From the NCBI GenBank assembly GCA_009859145.1, contig VRVR01000015.1:310001-374000 (forward strand): a DNA stretch of 64,000 bases, read 5' to 3'. A program made the translations under genes and the position numbers. The notes under the pieces were generated by a model that was not told where the DNA came from, searched no databases, and saw nothing but the letters and a program-made list of their open reading frames with translations. This DNA comes from Andalucia godoyi. Lineage: Eukaryota; Discoba; Jakobea; Jakobida; Andaluciidae. Positions 49,459 to 59,042 of the stretch are shown in pieces. Numbering within the stretch: the stretch's first letter is position 1; the number at the start of each line of letters is the position of its first letter.

Positions 49459-49996
49459 CTCGATTCTTTTTTGTACTTCCTGTTCTTCCTGTTCTACCGT
49501 TCTTCTTTTTTTTTTTCTCTCTCTCCTTTCCGTCAACGGCTGCTGCTGCGTGGAGAAAAGAAAGAAGAACGGCCCGAGACGAGACTCTCAGGAGACCGAG
49601 GAAGGGGGACATCGAGGAGAGGGCCCGGAGTCAAGGGCCTCTGTAGAAGCTGGGTAAGGAATAAGTGCATGCTGCGTTGTGCAGATAACAAAAACGAGGA
49701 GCCGACTACGATCGTTTTGTCCTATCACTCATCATCCATCAGTTGTCAGTTGTCAGTTGTCAGTTGTCACTGGTTGCGGATTCCATTTCCATTTCCATTT
49801 CCAGTTCTGACATGCCTACTCAATGCCGATTGCGAGATTCGTTCAAATCACCGGTATTTCCGCCTCCCTTCTCCGACCGTATTCCTTCTTCTTTTCAACC
49901 ACATTAATTGTTATTGTTGTTATTATTTCATTCATTCATTTTTTCTGTTCTTCCCATTTGGTTCCCGGGACGACATCTTAACAGGGAGACACGAGT
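49459..49996. other. Divergent intergenic region
   Basis: 538 nt between catalase 1 (minus) and the PPPDE gene (plus). Contains a pyrimidine run at 49485-49530, a TCAGTTG repeat at about 49741-49768 and TTCCATTTCC repeats near 49780-49803. No gene supported. Confidence 0.5.
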
Positions 49997-50761
49997 ATGA
50001 CGCATGTGAAGTGCAATGTGTATGACATTATCGACAATTCGTATTCTGCATGGGCTGGAATCGGGGTATTCCACTCGGGGATTGAGGTGTACGGCGTGGA
50101 GTACTCGTTTGGGGGCGGCCTTGGGTCTGCGACAGGCGTGTTTGGAATTGAGCCGCGATCTGCGGAAGGTGTCGTCTTTAGAGAAACGGTTGTGTTGGGC
50201 GAAACGAAGCTGAGTCGGTCGGAGGTGGAAAGGATTGTGTGGGACATGGCGCGGGACTGGCCGTCGAATTCGTATGACTTGCTGGAACGAAACTGCAACG
50301 TGTTTTCCGATGCTCTTGCGCAAAGAATCTTGGGCGTCGGCGTCCCTGGGTTTGTGAATCGGCTGGCGCGTGTCGGCTCGTTCTTCCGATGCGTGCTGCC
50401 TGCACAGCTCGTGGGCGACCAGGAGCCAGTCCGTGTGAACACAAGTGGAAATATGGTGCAGATCGGAGGACGCGTGCAAGGGGCTGCGACAGGGCCATCC
50501 GTGTTCCAGGGAACTGCCCGGACACTTCAGACTGCCAAGGAAGCCCGAGCCAATGTACATCAACGACAGGACGCAGCGTCCTCGTCTTCCTCGTCTGCTG
50601 CTGCTGCTTCGGCTTCGCAGACATCTTCTCACTCATACCCACAGCCAAAGAATATTACACCGGAAATGCAAAGAGAAATGATTCTTGCGGCAACGATAGC
50701 GAGGAATCAAGCGGCTAGAAGACCGGTTGGTGCGTCGAGTGCCACGTCCACGCGTGTGTAG
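49997..50761 (+). CDS. PPPDE/DESI-type deSUMOylating-like cysteine peptidase
   Basis: 254 residues. The N-terminal ~145 residues match the DESI2 type: VKCNVYDI, GIGVFHSGIEVYGVEYSFGG with catalytic His26, and DLLERNCNVFSDALA with catalytic Cys100, then VPGFVNRLARVGSF and CVLPAQLVG. This papain-like fold removes SUMO or ubiquitin from substrates, or acts as a palmitoyl thioesterase in some members. The remaining ~100 residues are Ser/Ala/Gln-rich and disordered. Length and order agree with DESI2 rather than DESI1. It is divergent from catalase 1. Confidence 0.9.
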   Translation: MTHVKCNVYDIIDNSYSAWAGIGVFHSGIEVYGVEYSFGGGLGSATGVFGIEPRSAEGVVFRETVVLGETKLSRSEVERIVWDMARDWPSNSYDLLERNCNVFSDALAQRILGVGVPGFVNRLARVGSFFRCVLPAQLVGDQEPVRVNTSGNMVQIGGRVQGAATGPSVFQGTARTLQTAKEARANVHQRQDAASSSSSSAAAASASQTSSHSYPQPKNITPEMQREMILAATIARNQAARRPVGASSATSTRV

Positions 50762-51042
50762 CAGCGGAAAATGCTTTTCGCGCTTTCAACGAATTCGAAT
50801 GGCTGAACGGGGCGTCATGTACAGGGCAGAAAACGTAAATTTTAGGGTTACGCTACAACGACAGCATGATGAAAACCAACATGTTTTAGATGTACATCCC
50901 AAGTTTTTTAAAACCAGACGAAAATTGCATTTACTCTTCTATGAAATTGATGATGATGACGACGACAGCAGCGCAGAGATAAACAAGAAACAGTCCGAGA
51001 CAAGCAATACCAGGAACATCCCAGAGAAATGCGCGTCACGGA
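50762..51042. other. Intergenic, convergent
   Basis: 281 nt between two converging stops. Specifically searched for coding continuation of the BIG-like gene on the minus strand; no Sec7-domain signature is visible. Confidence 0.6.
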
Positions 51043-52635
51043 CTATGCGCGGAACTTGATTGGACTTTGTGAAACCCAGGCAGACTGGTACTTGGCGGTC
51101 ATGATCGGTTCGGTCAGCCGCAGAACTTTATCCAGGGACGCGGAGATGTCCTGTACCGACGAATCGGAGGGGTTGGTCTTTTTCAAAACTTCATCATAGG
51201 CCAAGCGAACGGCGTACACCAGATGCTCGACCACATCTCGTATCTCTTCCTGTTTCGCATTTTCCTCCTGTGTAATCAATCCGTCTTGTGCACGGCGCGT
51301 TGAAAATGGAAGATCAAGTTCTTCTACGCACAATATTGACAATAGCAAGTCGCGATCCCGGCAGAGCACACCCAAACCACTAATTACCAAATTCCTCTCG
51401 CAAATCGACAAGTTTGCAGACGCAATCGTCTTTGCGTAGACAACATTCAGAAATGTCCGGAGTTCTGGAATCAAATGTTCGCGGAAATTGGATGCTATTG
51501 CCAACAGAATCTGCAAGCAGAGCGTTGTCAACACGGGAACACGGCGTACCAATGCGAGATTGTTTAACACTGCTGGAGCAAGGTAGATCTTGATTTCTTC
51601 AGCAAACTGGGCTTTGAAGTGCGAAAAGAAGTTGGAACACTTGTCCAGCAAATGTTCAAGAATGGACAAGGCAAGCACTCGCGATCGCATTGCAGAACAC
51701 GACGGATCTACAAGATCTTGGTCGCTGACGGCCGTCACAGCGAGCCCGCAGAACGAGCGGAACAGTCTGAGAACGTCCTTGTACGGCGTTGGGGCCGCAG
51801 CGAATGAGCTGAAAGATGCCGAAGAAGACACTTTCGAAGTATTGGCGTCCATCGCTCCTTTTGCAGGAGTGGAGTATGCAGATGAAGATGTAGACACCTC
51901 ATCAGCTGAAGACTGGGTCGAGACATGCTCCGTCGCAACCTTTGAACTTGCATGGATGATGACGTTCAGCAGGGCACCAAATGCCGCAGAGGACACTTCC
52001 GTATCTGCAGAAAACACCTGGATGTTGAACAAGCAGCGAACGATAAGCACCAAATCCGAGCCGCGCACTGTGATATATGGCGATGCAGTGGCGGCAGCGC
52101 AAGCCTTGATAATATGCAAGTGTGCTGCAGCAACCATGTCCTGCATCTTCAGGACCGATCGCTGCTGCAGAGTAAAGAAGCTGATGATTGTCTGGATGAA
52201 TTCCGATTCCGTCATCACTGTGGAATTCCGATCAAAGTACCCAAACGAAACCATGCTAGACAGCAGATCAAGCAAGTGCGGACAGACGGTCACGTCGACA
52301 ATCCCCGAAAAATGCCGCGGTGTCGCAGACGGCAGTTTGGAAGGAGACGATGCCGCCGATGACGATGTTAGTGACCCCAATGACCCCGATGACGGCAGCT
52401 GCGGTTCGTTCGCGACTGGCAATGCAGGACGAATGGCAGCAAGCAACCGGTCTCCGATTCCCAGAGGCGTCTCTCCAGACTGAAACCGATGCAGAGCATT
52501 GAGTCCATTCTGAAGCGCTTGTAAGTACTCCTGCGGAATTGAGTGTTTTGCTTTCGTGGCCGCTTGCACTGCTGCAGACAATGGCGAAACCAGCAATCTC
52601 TCCACGGTCCGAAAATCCAATTTGAAATCACTCAT
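51043..52635 (-). CDS. BIG-type Arf-GEF N-terminal (DCB-HUS) protein lacking Sec7
   Basis: 530 residues from the ATG at 52635 (MSDFKLDFRTVER). Residues ~5-170 resemble the dimerisation/cyclophilin-binding part of large Arf-GEFs (RLLVSPLSAAVQAATKAKH...LLAAIRPALPVA). Residues ~290-480 match the Sec7_N/HUS pattern: VLRLFRSFCGLAVTAVSDQD, AMRSRVLALSILEHLLDKC, AVLNNLALVRRVPVLTTLCLQILLAI, FREHLIPELRTFLNVVYAK, NLVISGLGVLCRDRD. In BIG1/BIG2 and Sec7p this is followed directly by the catalytic Sec7 domain; here the frame ends at KFRA and the next gene converges, so the catalytic half is absent. It may act as a free regulatory or dimerisation partner. A Ser/Ala-rich stretch at ~70-105 and ~230-260 is disordered. 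Confidence 0.72.
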   Translation of the reverse strand: MSDFKLDFRTVERLLVSPLSAAVQAATKAKHSIPQEYLQALQNGLNALHRFQSGETPLGIGDRLLAAIRPALPVANEPQLPSSGSLGSLTSSSAASSPSKLPSATPRHFSGIVDVTVCPHLLDLLSSMVSFGYFDRNSTVMTESEFIQTIISFFTLQQRSVLKMQDMVAAAHLHIIKACAAATASPYITVRGSDLVLIVRCLFNIQVFSADTEVSSAAFGALLNVIIHASSKVATEHVSTQSSADEVSTSSSAYSTPAKGAMDANTSKVSSSASFSSFAAAPTPYKDVLRLFRSFCGLAVTAVSDQDLVDPSCSAMRSRVLALSILEHLLDKCSNFFSHFKAQFAEEIKIYLAPAVLNNLALVRRVPVLTTLCLQILLAIASNFREHLIPELRTFLNVVYAKTIASANLSICERNLVISGLGVLCRDRDLLLSILCVEELDLPFSTRRAQDGLITQEENAKQEEIRDVVEHLVYAVRLAYDEVLKKTNPSDSSVQDISASLDKVLRLTEPIMTAKYQSAWVSQSPIKFRA

Positions 52636-53399
52636 GCAGTCGAGGGGGAAATTGAGATATAATAATACAAAATGTACAACAAACGACGATGAAGCAGAAA
52701 AAGAAGAGACTGACAGAAAGACGCTCACTCCCGCAAAATGCAAACTCAAACGCAAGAAAAGCAGCCAGAAGAGGAATGAGAACGACAATTGGAGAACAAT
52801 GGTTGTCGAGCAATCATGAATCGGGAAAGCAAACGAAAGATCTTGAAAGGCAAATCTTGGAAAGTGACAGAGTACAGCCGGCAGAAAGAGAGAGAAAGCG
52901 TCCTTTAGTTTGCCGCAGCCAGCAGGACGACTTTAGAATCTTTTTTGATCACCGACATGCAGTGTGAGGGGTGCATTTTACATCGTTAGGCATCATTTGT
53001 GCAGGTAGTGAGAGAGCGAGGTGTGCTTATAAGTGTGCATCTCTCTCTCGCTTACGCAGAAGGTCTAATTAATGCACAGCAGAAGAAAAAAAAGTGGCAT
53101 TTTCAATTGGGCGGTTTTTGAGTGGCTTTTAATTAATGTTCGAATCTGAATACGATCCGGACGTTTCGCATCACATTCTGAAGCTCTGGTCCGTGTCCAA
53201 AGCCCGAGCTCGTCTTTTTTCCGTCGTCTGGAGGCAGGAGACTCTCTCTTACCAGCAGCTCTTGCCTCTTCAGGTGTCGACTGTTTCACCAGCTGTAGAC
53301 TGCGAAGTGTTTGTTGCGAATCCCCGCTGCAGATGGAGGAGCGAAAAGACTCTTCTACTGTGCGTTTGCTTTGCTTTATGAGAAACTGTCTCGCCCGCG

Positions 53400-53434
<35 letters not shown>

Positions 53435-53469
53435 TTACGGACGCTCTCATACAATATCGCTCTCACGGA
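52636..53469. other. Divergent intergenic region with CA repeat
   Basis: 834 nt. Contains A/G-rich DNA near 52690-52790, CTCTCTCTCGC near 53041-53050 and a (CA)n run at 53402-53430. An open frame of 81 codons at 53136-53381 shows no recognisable family and is not called. Confidence 0.45.
53402..53430 (+). repeat. CA dinucleotide repeat
   Basis: About 14 CA units, in the presumed 5' leader of the following gene. Confidence 0.92.
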
Positions 53470-54225
53470 ATGTCATCGTTGGAATATTGCCGGTCGTCGA
53501 TCCAGCGAGTATCGGAGCTGCTTCCAGTGTTGCGTCCACTTGTGCTTCCAAAGGGGTTCTCAATCACTGAGCTCGATAATCTTGCTTCGGCACACATTCA
53601 GCTTGCCGTCCGTTCGAAGCATGCGAATGGCGACGTGTCGTGTGCTAAATGCGGCTGCGTTGGGCTGCTAGATGCAACGAGTCACCATGCAGATTCAAAA
53701 ATCAAGTACAGAATACTCGCGGAAGTCGATGCGCAGACGCTGGGAACTTCGGCTCCCGCGATCCGAATTTCTGGGATCGAACCGATCTGCAACACTTGCT
53801 TTCCACTGCTGGATGTCACTTACATCCTCGAGCACATGCACGATGAGAATGCGCCTGGCATGGTGGCGCATTTGCAAGCAGTGAATGGCAAGCTGGGAGA
53901 AAAGCAACAGCGCGCAAAACTTTCGGATTTATTGGAGATTCAGGAAACTGTGAATCGGATCGCCGGGCTGTGGGTGCTCACCTCGCAGATCCCCTCAAAG
54001 AGCTGGGCTTTGTCACGTGCCGGATCGCATGCAGTGGTCGCGGAAATCAATGAAGAAACCGTCCAAGCGCTCGTGCAAGAGTGTCTTGCGAGCAGGAAGA
54101 AAACATCCAAGTCGCTGAAGGAAAAGACAGTTTCGACTGATTCGAGGAAGAAGAAGAGCCTTCAGAAAGGCGGATTGCCCGAGAATGCTGCGCCACCACG
54201 ACCAAGCAAAAAGCCTCGACAATAA
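53470..54225 (+). CDS. Hypothetical protein with paired cysteines and basic tail
   Basis: 251 residues, family unrecognised. The ATG at 53470 (MSSLEYCRSSIQR) is the first in frame; upstream in-frame codons come from the CA repeat. CAKCGC near residue 58 and CNTC near residue 108 could together bind one zinc ion. A helical region with a Leu/Glu pattern follows (LSDLLEIQETVNRIAGLWV). The C-terminal ~50 residues are Lys/Arg/Ser-rich (RKKTSKSLKEK, SRKKKSLQK, RPSKKPRQ), typical of nuclear or nucleolar localisation. A nuclear or ribosome-biogenesis role is a fair guess, no more. It is convergent with the next small gene (stop-to-stop ~15 nt). Confidence 0.65.
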   Translation: MSSLEYCRSSIQRVSELLPVLRPLVLPKGFSITELDNLASAHIQLAVRSKHANGDVSCAKCGCVGLLDATSHHADSKIKYRILAEVDAQTLGTSAPAIRISGIEPICNTCFPLLDVTYILEHMHDENAPGMVAHLQAVNGKLGEKQQRAKLSDLLEIQETVNRIAGLWVLTSQIPSKSWALSRAGSHAVVAEINEETVQALVQECLASRKKTSKSLKEKTVSTDSRKKKSLQKGGLPENAAPPRPSKKPRQ

Positions 54226-54239
54226 ACAAAGCCAAGACA

Positions 54240-54830
54240 TCAAGGATAAGGAGATCGGTCTTCGAGCGCCAGAGACTGGGCCGGAGACGGCGCATACTCA
54301 AAAACAGAGGCAGTATCCACCATCGTCGTCTTCTCAGACGCTTCTCCGTTCTCAACCCTCACAACTGATCTTGATCTTGGATCTGCGCGGAACGCCGCCG
54401 GGGGATCAATAAGCACAGTCGATGAGTGGCGGTGTCGAAGCAGCACGGAAGACACCAGAGTCAGGTACTGAGACGGCACGAGGAACACTTGGTACAGATA
54501 TCCAGATGACCCTGAGGACGGTCCCGAGGAGGAGGACGGGTGGTGGTCGCTGGAAAGCGGAACAGCAGATCGCAGCGCGTCAACAGAGAGCGAGTTGGCC
54601 GGTCTTGTCAAGCTCTGTACCACAAGTCCCGAAAACGCGGTTTGTCGATCCGACGGCAACGACTGCGGATTTGATAACTGCTGATCGGCAACCAGTGCAG
54701 CGAGAATACGGTCGGGGTGCACGTTGCTGGTGTTTGCATGTACCGTTTGGACATGCGACGCTTCCAGAATCGTCACAACATGCACTTCTGGCCCACCAGA
54801 CTTTCTTTTGGACCGTGAAAACCAACCCAT
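54240..54830 (-). CDS. Hypothetical small protein, 196 residues
   Basis: Family not recognised. The start MGWFSRSKRKSGG is basic with Gly2, which could allow N-terminal lipidation. The centre has a regular strand-like portion (EVHVVTILEASHVQTVHA...YLYQVFLVPSQYLTLVSSVLL) interrupted by a Ser/Pro-rich loop (SSSSGPSSGSSG), and the tail is disordered. The alternation of hydrophobic strands suggests a small beta fold. It may be a membrane-associated adaptor, but nothing in the sequence proves it. Confidence 0.5.
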   Translation of the reverse strand: MGWFSRSKRKSGGPEVHVVTILEASHVQTVHANTSNVHPDRILAALVADQQLSNPQSLPSDRQTAFSGLVVQSLTRPANSLSVDALRSAVPLSSDHHPSSSSGPSSGSSGYLYQVFLVPSQYLTLVSSVLLRHRHSSTVLIDPPAAFRADPRSRSVVRVENGEASEKTTMVDTASVFEYAPSPAQSLALEDRSPYP

Positions 54831-55068
54831 TCTTTTTTATTTAATTTTCACATGTGTCCCCTCCTTGATTATGAGGAGTGATTATTTGACGGCTCCGTCT
54901 GTTTGGCCCATTGCGGGATACACGACACAGCCTTCAGAAGCTCGGCGTCGCCCACGATTCACGAAGAGATCATCATCAATTGATGCATCACCATCCCCTC
55001 CCAACCAAGTGCGAAAAGACGAACCAGCCTGAACTCGATATCGCATATTGCTTCCTCTCGATTCATAT

Positions 55069-55096
55069 TTGTTGTTGTTGTTGTTGTTGTTGTTGC
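55069..55096 (+). repeat. GTT trinucleotide repeat
   Basis: About nine TTG/GTT units in the leader upstream of the HisRS gene. Confidence 0.88.
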
Positions 55097-55173
55097 CTTC
55101 TTCTCTTTTTCCTCTTGAGATTGCTTGCTTGTCTGCGTGACTGTCTGTCTGTTTGAGGAAATCCGCGACCTGA

Positions 55174-58100
55174 ATGTCTTCGCTAATCTCGTTTGTTCTC
55201 GGAAACAAGAATCTTTCGCTAGACGATGTTGTTTCCATTGCATTTGCAACGGAATGCCGCGTGATCATTGATCCTGCAGCTCTTGAAAAGGTCCGCAAAT
55301 CGCACGTCATTGCAGCTCCTTCTGCTGATTTTGCCTCGTTTTCACAGCTCGGAACGCTGCTTTCGCAAGCCACATCGGTCGCATTGAACGAGCACAAGGC
55401 TCCTGAACCCTGGCAACTGGAGTCCTCTGCGGCGTACTGTGAAATGAAGGATGCGGATTCCAGCTCGAAGCGCCGATACATGTCAAGAGAGTTTGTCCGT
55501 GCAGTTATGATTGCGCGGCTGCATGCTGTGCTCCGAGGAACATGCGCGGTGTCCGTAGACACCGTCCGATTGACGGCAGGACTCCTTTCATCGAATATCA
55601 CTCCTTGTGTTCCATATCTGCCGATGGAGAGCGACAGTGCGCCGCTCTTCTACATTGCAGGCGCGCTATGCGGAAAGGGGCTGTGCATCAACCAAGCTGG
55701 AGAAGTGGTGTCTTCCGATCGAGCGATCGCTTCGATTAACATGCAACCATTGCCACATATGACGCAGGCTGAGTACGACACATTTGTCGCGGCCGGGGCG
55801 ATTTATGCATCGACGTCACTAGCCGCTGTTGCTGTCCACGAAGCGACTACTGTCGCACTCACGTACGATGCAGTCGCTTCCTTGCAGTGCGAGGCTGTAC
55901 GTGCTCCCTTGGCCCCCTTGGATGCTTCTCTGTACGAGCACTTGCGGACATCCAAATGGCAGTCTGTCGCTGCTGAGAACATGAGGCTCATGATTGATGG
56001 ATCACATCTCGTCACCGCCGCCCCCTCCTCCGCATCCGCCGCATCCTCCGCGTCTTCTTCCTCCACATCCTCAGGCTCAGGCTCAGGCTCAGGTTCAGGT
56101 TCAGGTTCAGGTTCAGGTTCAGGTTCAGGTTCAGGTTCAGGTTCAGGCTCAGGTTCAGGTTCAGGCTCCGGATTGGGGTCTGCAAGCACCGGATCATCGG
56201 TGTCCACGGCAGCGGCAGGCTCTGCTTCCTCGGTTCCTTCTGCCTCGGCGATCCCATCCAAGGTCTCGTCTGCATCGAACACACCTGTCTTGGTTGCGCA
56301 GGCTCCCCAGTTTTCTGGAATTCTTCGCTCGCAGATCAATGCCGCCGAGCGAGTACTTGGCGAGGAGTTGAATGCGTCGGAATTCGGCTCCTTCCAAGAC
56401 ACCCTGGATCATGCACAAGTCTTCCCGCATGCAGAAACCGTCGTGTTGGCGTGCGTTCATCTCATGCAGGCCGTGCAAGCTGCGGCTGTGTCTTCTGGTG
56501 GTCGCGTTTTGTCTGCATTGTCGTTCGACAAGAATGCAAACGCAAGTTCCGGCGTGGCGGCCAACAGCGCGGAGTACGACGAATTGTCTCGATCTGTGCG
56601 GAGTATTCTGGATCGCATCAACCATCTGATACAAGAAAGTACCTATCGATCCGCCGAGCTGGAGTCTGTTGTTCGGTGCCGCGAGTTGCAAAAGAAGGGG
56701 CTCAGGAAGGCTGAAGAGTCGGACGCAGTTGCCGCAGACAACGCTGCAGATTCGTCTAGTGCCGACAAACCTTGCCAATGGTCTGATCACCAACTTATTG
56801 AACGAGGATTGTTTTCGGCGCTGGCGCTTCACAACATTGTCGAGCTCACGCAGTGGATTTTGGCAGCGGAATGCACGGTTGCATCCATAATGCTGTACCG
56901 TGTCGAATGCAAAGAAGTAGGAGAACAAAGAGCCAAGGCAGCGTTGAAAGCTGCACGGTCTGCGCAAGCACAGGCTGCAATGTCTCCAGAGGCGCTGTTG
57001 GCAGCGAAGTCAAAAGGCGCAAAGAAGAAGAAAGGCGGAAAGGGCGAAGGAGTCAAGGGAATCGTTCTTGGAAAGGGTACTCGTCTCTTTCGATCCTATG
57101 TAACAAGATCCTTGGTTGGCCTTCCTGTCCAGGCAACGTTCAAAGAGCCTCTTGTCGTCGAAGAGAGTGAGCAGCAGGCAGACGGAGATGACGCTGCCCA
57201 AAACACGGATGCATTGTTTGATTATCCTTTACTGACTGACAAGACATTGGGACAGCTCACCAACGTTGTCTACGGAGTGATCGCACCGTTATCCACATTG
57301 TTCCGACGTGCCGTTTTATCTATTTATGAGCTGCTGTTCTCCGAGACGTCAAAGCGTCGAAAGCCGCGAATCCCGAAAGGAACTCGTGATTTCCATCCCC
57401 AGCAGATGGCAATTCGAGAAAAGGTGTTTGACACCATCACAACGGTGTTTAAGCGTCACGGTGCCGTGACAATTGATACGCCGGTTTTTGAACTGAAGGA
57501 AACGTTGACTGCCAAGTACGGCGAGGACTCGAAGCTGATCTATGATCTTGCAGACCAAGGCGGCGAGTTCCTTGCTCTTCGCTACGACTTGACAGTGCCA
57601 TTCGCCCGCTATGTTGCCATGAACAGCATTTCCAGTATCAAGCGATATCAAATCGCTCGAGTATATCGTCGCGATCAACCAGTGATGACCCGCGGTCGCT
57701 ATCGCGAGTTTTATCAGTGCGATCTTGACATTTGTGGTGCGAATCTGCCCCGGATGGTTCCCGATGCAGAGGTTCTTCGTGTCTTGGTAGAAATTCTCGA
57801 TGGACTGAAGATTGGCTCCTATGTCGTGAAGATTAACCATCGCAAACTGCTGGATGGCATCCTCGAGCGATCTGGCGTGCCCTTGCCGAAAATTCGCGCC
57901 ATTTGCTCGGCAATTGACAAACTGGATAAGGAACCGTGGGACGCAGTGAAGCGCGAGATGTGCGATGAAAAGGGTCTGGATGAGCGAGTGGCGGACCGCA
58001 TTGGAGAGTTTGTCCTCGCAAAGGGCTCAATGCGCGACCTGTTGAATGCATTCCAAAACGCGACTCCTTCTGCAAGCATCTCTGAGGAAAAGGCTGCGTT

Positions 58101-58854
58101 GCTGCGCGATCTTTACAAGGAGAATGCGGCCACGAGAGTGGCTGTCGAGGACATGACATTGTTGACGGGATACATGGAGGCGATGCGAATAACGCCTCGT
58201 TTCGAGTTTGATCTGTCGTTGGCTCGCGGATTGGATTACTACACGGGTGTGATTTACGAGGCCGTCTTTATCAATACTCCATCTGAGGTCGCGGTGTCTC
58301 GTGCGCAGCAGGCTCAGTCGCCTGCTGATTCGTCTGCTGGAAAGGACGATGCTGGCAACACGGACGAGAGTGCCGTGGGATCCGGTGTGGTCTCGGTGGG
58401 TTCGATTGCCGCCGGGGGACGCTACGACGAACTCATCGGCATGTTTTCTCCTCAAGGAAAAACCATTCCTGCGGTGGGGGTGTCCATTGGAGTGGAGCGG
58501 GTGTTCACAATCATGATGGCTCTGGAAGAAGCCAAGTCGCGCGAACAGAGGATTCGAACCACCGACACCCAGGTTCTTGTGTGTGCTGTTGGTGGCTCGT
58601 TCACAGAAGAGCGATTCCGTGTTTGCGGTGAGCTTTGGGATGCTGGTATTCCCGCAGAAATGCTCTATGTTGACAAGCCCAATATGAAGCGCCAAATTGA
58701 GTATTCCCTTGACCAGCAGATCCCCGTCATGGTCGTCTTTGGAGAAGACGAGCTGACGAACAACGTCATCAACGTCAAGAATGTGAACCTGAAGACGGAG
58801 CACACCGTTCCGCGCTCCGAAATGATCTCTGCGATTCGACAGATTCTTCTTTAA
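55174..58854 (+). CDS. Histidyl-tRNA synthetase with degenerate ammonia-lyase-like N-terminal region
   Basis: 1226 residues. The C-terminal ~500 (from ~730, RKPRIPKGTRDFHPQQ) are a complete class II HisRS: motif 2 RRDQPVMTRGRYREFYQCDLDI (~832), the histidine-specific GLDYYTGVIYEAVF, and AAGGRYDELIGMF (~1078), then the anticodon-binding domain. The N-terminal ~600 residues resemble the histidine/phenylalanine ammonia-lyase fold (LGNKNLSLDDVVSIAF, ARLHAVLRGTCAVSVDTVRL, NITPCVPYLP, AGALCGKG). The Ala-Ser-Gly triplet that forms the MIO cofactor is missing: near residues 150-159 the sequence reads PMESDSAPLF, so lyase activity is very unlikely. A (GS)n linker (~300-332) and a Lys-rich linker (KGAKKKKGGKGEG, ~612) split the extension. 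I recall long plant cytosolic HisRS enzymes with a similar extension; this needs checking. Confidence 0.85.
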   Translation: MSSLISFVLGNKNLSLDDVVSIAFATECRVIIDPAALEKVRKSHVIAAPSADFASFSQLGTLLSQATSVALNEHKAPEPWQLESSAAYCEMKDADSSSKRRYMSREFVRAVMIARLHAVLRGTCAVSVDTVRLTAGLLSSNITPCVPYLPMESDSAPLFYIAGALCGKGLCINQAGEVVSSDRAIASINMQPLPHMTQAEYDTFVAAGAIYASTSLAAVAVHEATTVALTYDAVASLQCEAVRAPLAPLDASLYEHLRTSKWQSVAAENMRLMIDGSHLVTAAPSSASAASSASSSSTSSGSGSGSGSGSGSGSGSGSGSGSGSGSGSGSGSGLGSASTGSSVSTAAAGSASSVPSASAIPSKVSSASNTPVLVAQAPQFSGILRSQINAAERVLGEELNASEFGSFQDTLDHAQVFPHAETVVLACVHLMQAVQAAAVSSGGRVLSALSFDKNANASSGVAANSAEYDELSRSVRSILDRINHLIQESTYRSAELESVVRCRELQKKGLRKAEESDAVAADNAADSSSADKPCQWSDHQLIERGLFSALALHNIVELTQWILAAECTVASIMLYRVECKEVGEQRAKAALKAARSAQAQAAMSPEALLAAKSKGAKKKKGGKGEGVKGIVLGKGTRLFRSYVTRSLVGLPVQATFKEPLVVEESEQQADGDDAAQNTDALFDYPLLTDKTLGQLTNVVYGVIAPLSTLFRRAVLSIYELLFSETSKRRKPRIPKGTRDFHPQQMAIREKVFDTITTVFKRHGAVTIDTPVFELKETLTAKYGEDSKLIYDLADQGGEFLALRYDLTVPFARYVAMNSISSIKRYQIARVYRRDQPVMTRGRYREFYQCDLDICGANLPRMVPDAEVLRVLVEILDGLKIGSYVVKINHRKLLDGILERSGVPLPKIRAICSAIDKLDKEPWDAVKREMCDEKGLDERVADRIGEFVLAKGSMRDLLNAFQNATPSASISEEKAALLRDLYKENAATRVAVEDMTLLTGYMEAMRITPRFEFDLSLARGLDYYTGVIYEAVFINTPSEVAVSRAQQAQSPADSSAGKDDAGNTDESAVGSGVVSVGSIAAGGRYDELIGMFSPQGKTIPAVGVSIGVERVFTIMMALEEAKSREQRIRTTDTQVLVCAVGGSFTEERFRVCGELWDAGIPAEMLYVDKPNMKRQIEYSLDQQIPVMVVFGEDELTNNVINVKNVNLKTEHTVPRSEMISAIRQILL
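56071..56166 (+). repeat. GGTTCA/GGCTCA hexamer tract
   Basis: About 16 hexamer units encoding Gly-Ser repeats, a flexible linker in the HisRS extension. Confidence 0.93.
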
Positions 58855-59011
58855 CGCAGGTTTCTTCCTGTTTTAGTAGTAGTTTTCGTCATTATCGTTG
58901 TGGTCACACAGTATTCGACCTCCCGCACACCGGGCTCGTGCATTTGAAAGAAACAAAGCAAGTGAAAGCGACAGGTCTGCTTGGGGTGGGGCCATAGTCG
59001 CAGCTCAATTA

Positions 59012-59042
<31 letters not shown>

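Noticed and set aside
49459-49536. N-terminal extension of catalase 1 from a TTG codon
   Set aside because: It starts without ATG, and consists of basic residues from a purine-rich tract; the ATG at 49458 aligns with usual catalase starts.
51000-51042. Possible Sec7 exon after the BIG-like gene
   Set aside because: No Sec7 motifs were found on the minus strand before the convergent PPPDE gene.
53136-53381. 81-codon plus-strand frame
   Set aside because: No recognisable family and it lies in the presumed leader of the next gene; not enough evidence to call a gene.
58545-58575. tRNA T-arm-like sequence on the minus strand (GGTGGTTCGAATCCTC)
   Set aside because: It is inside the HisRS coding sequence (EQRIRTTDT) and no acceptor, D or anticodon arms fit around it.
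59011-59033. Poly(A) run as mark of a retroposed gene
   Set aside because: No target-site duplication or adjacent processed copy can be seen; it fits the general A/T-rich intergenic tracts.
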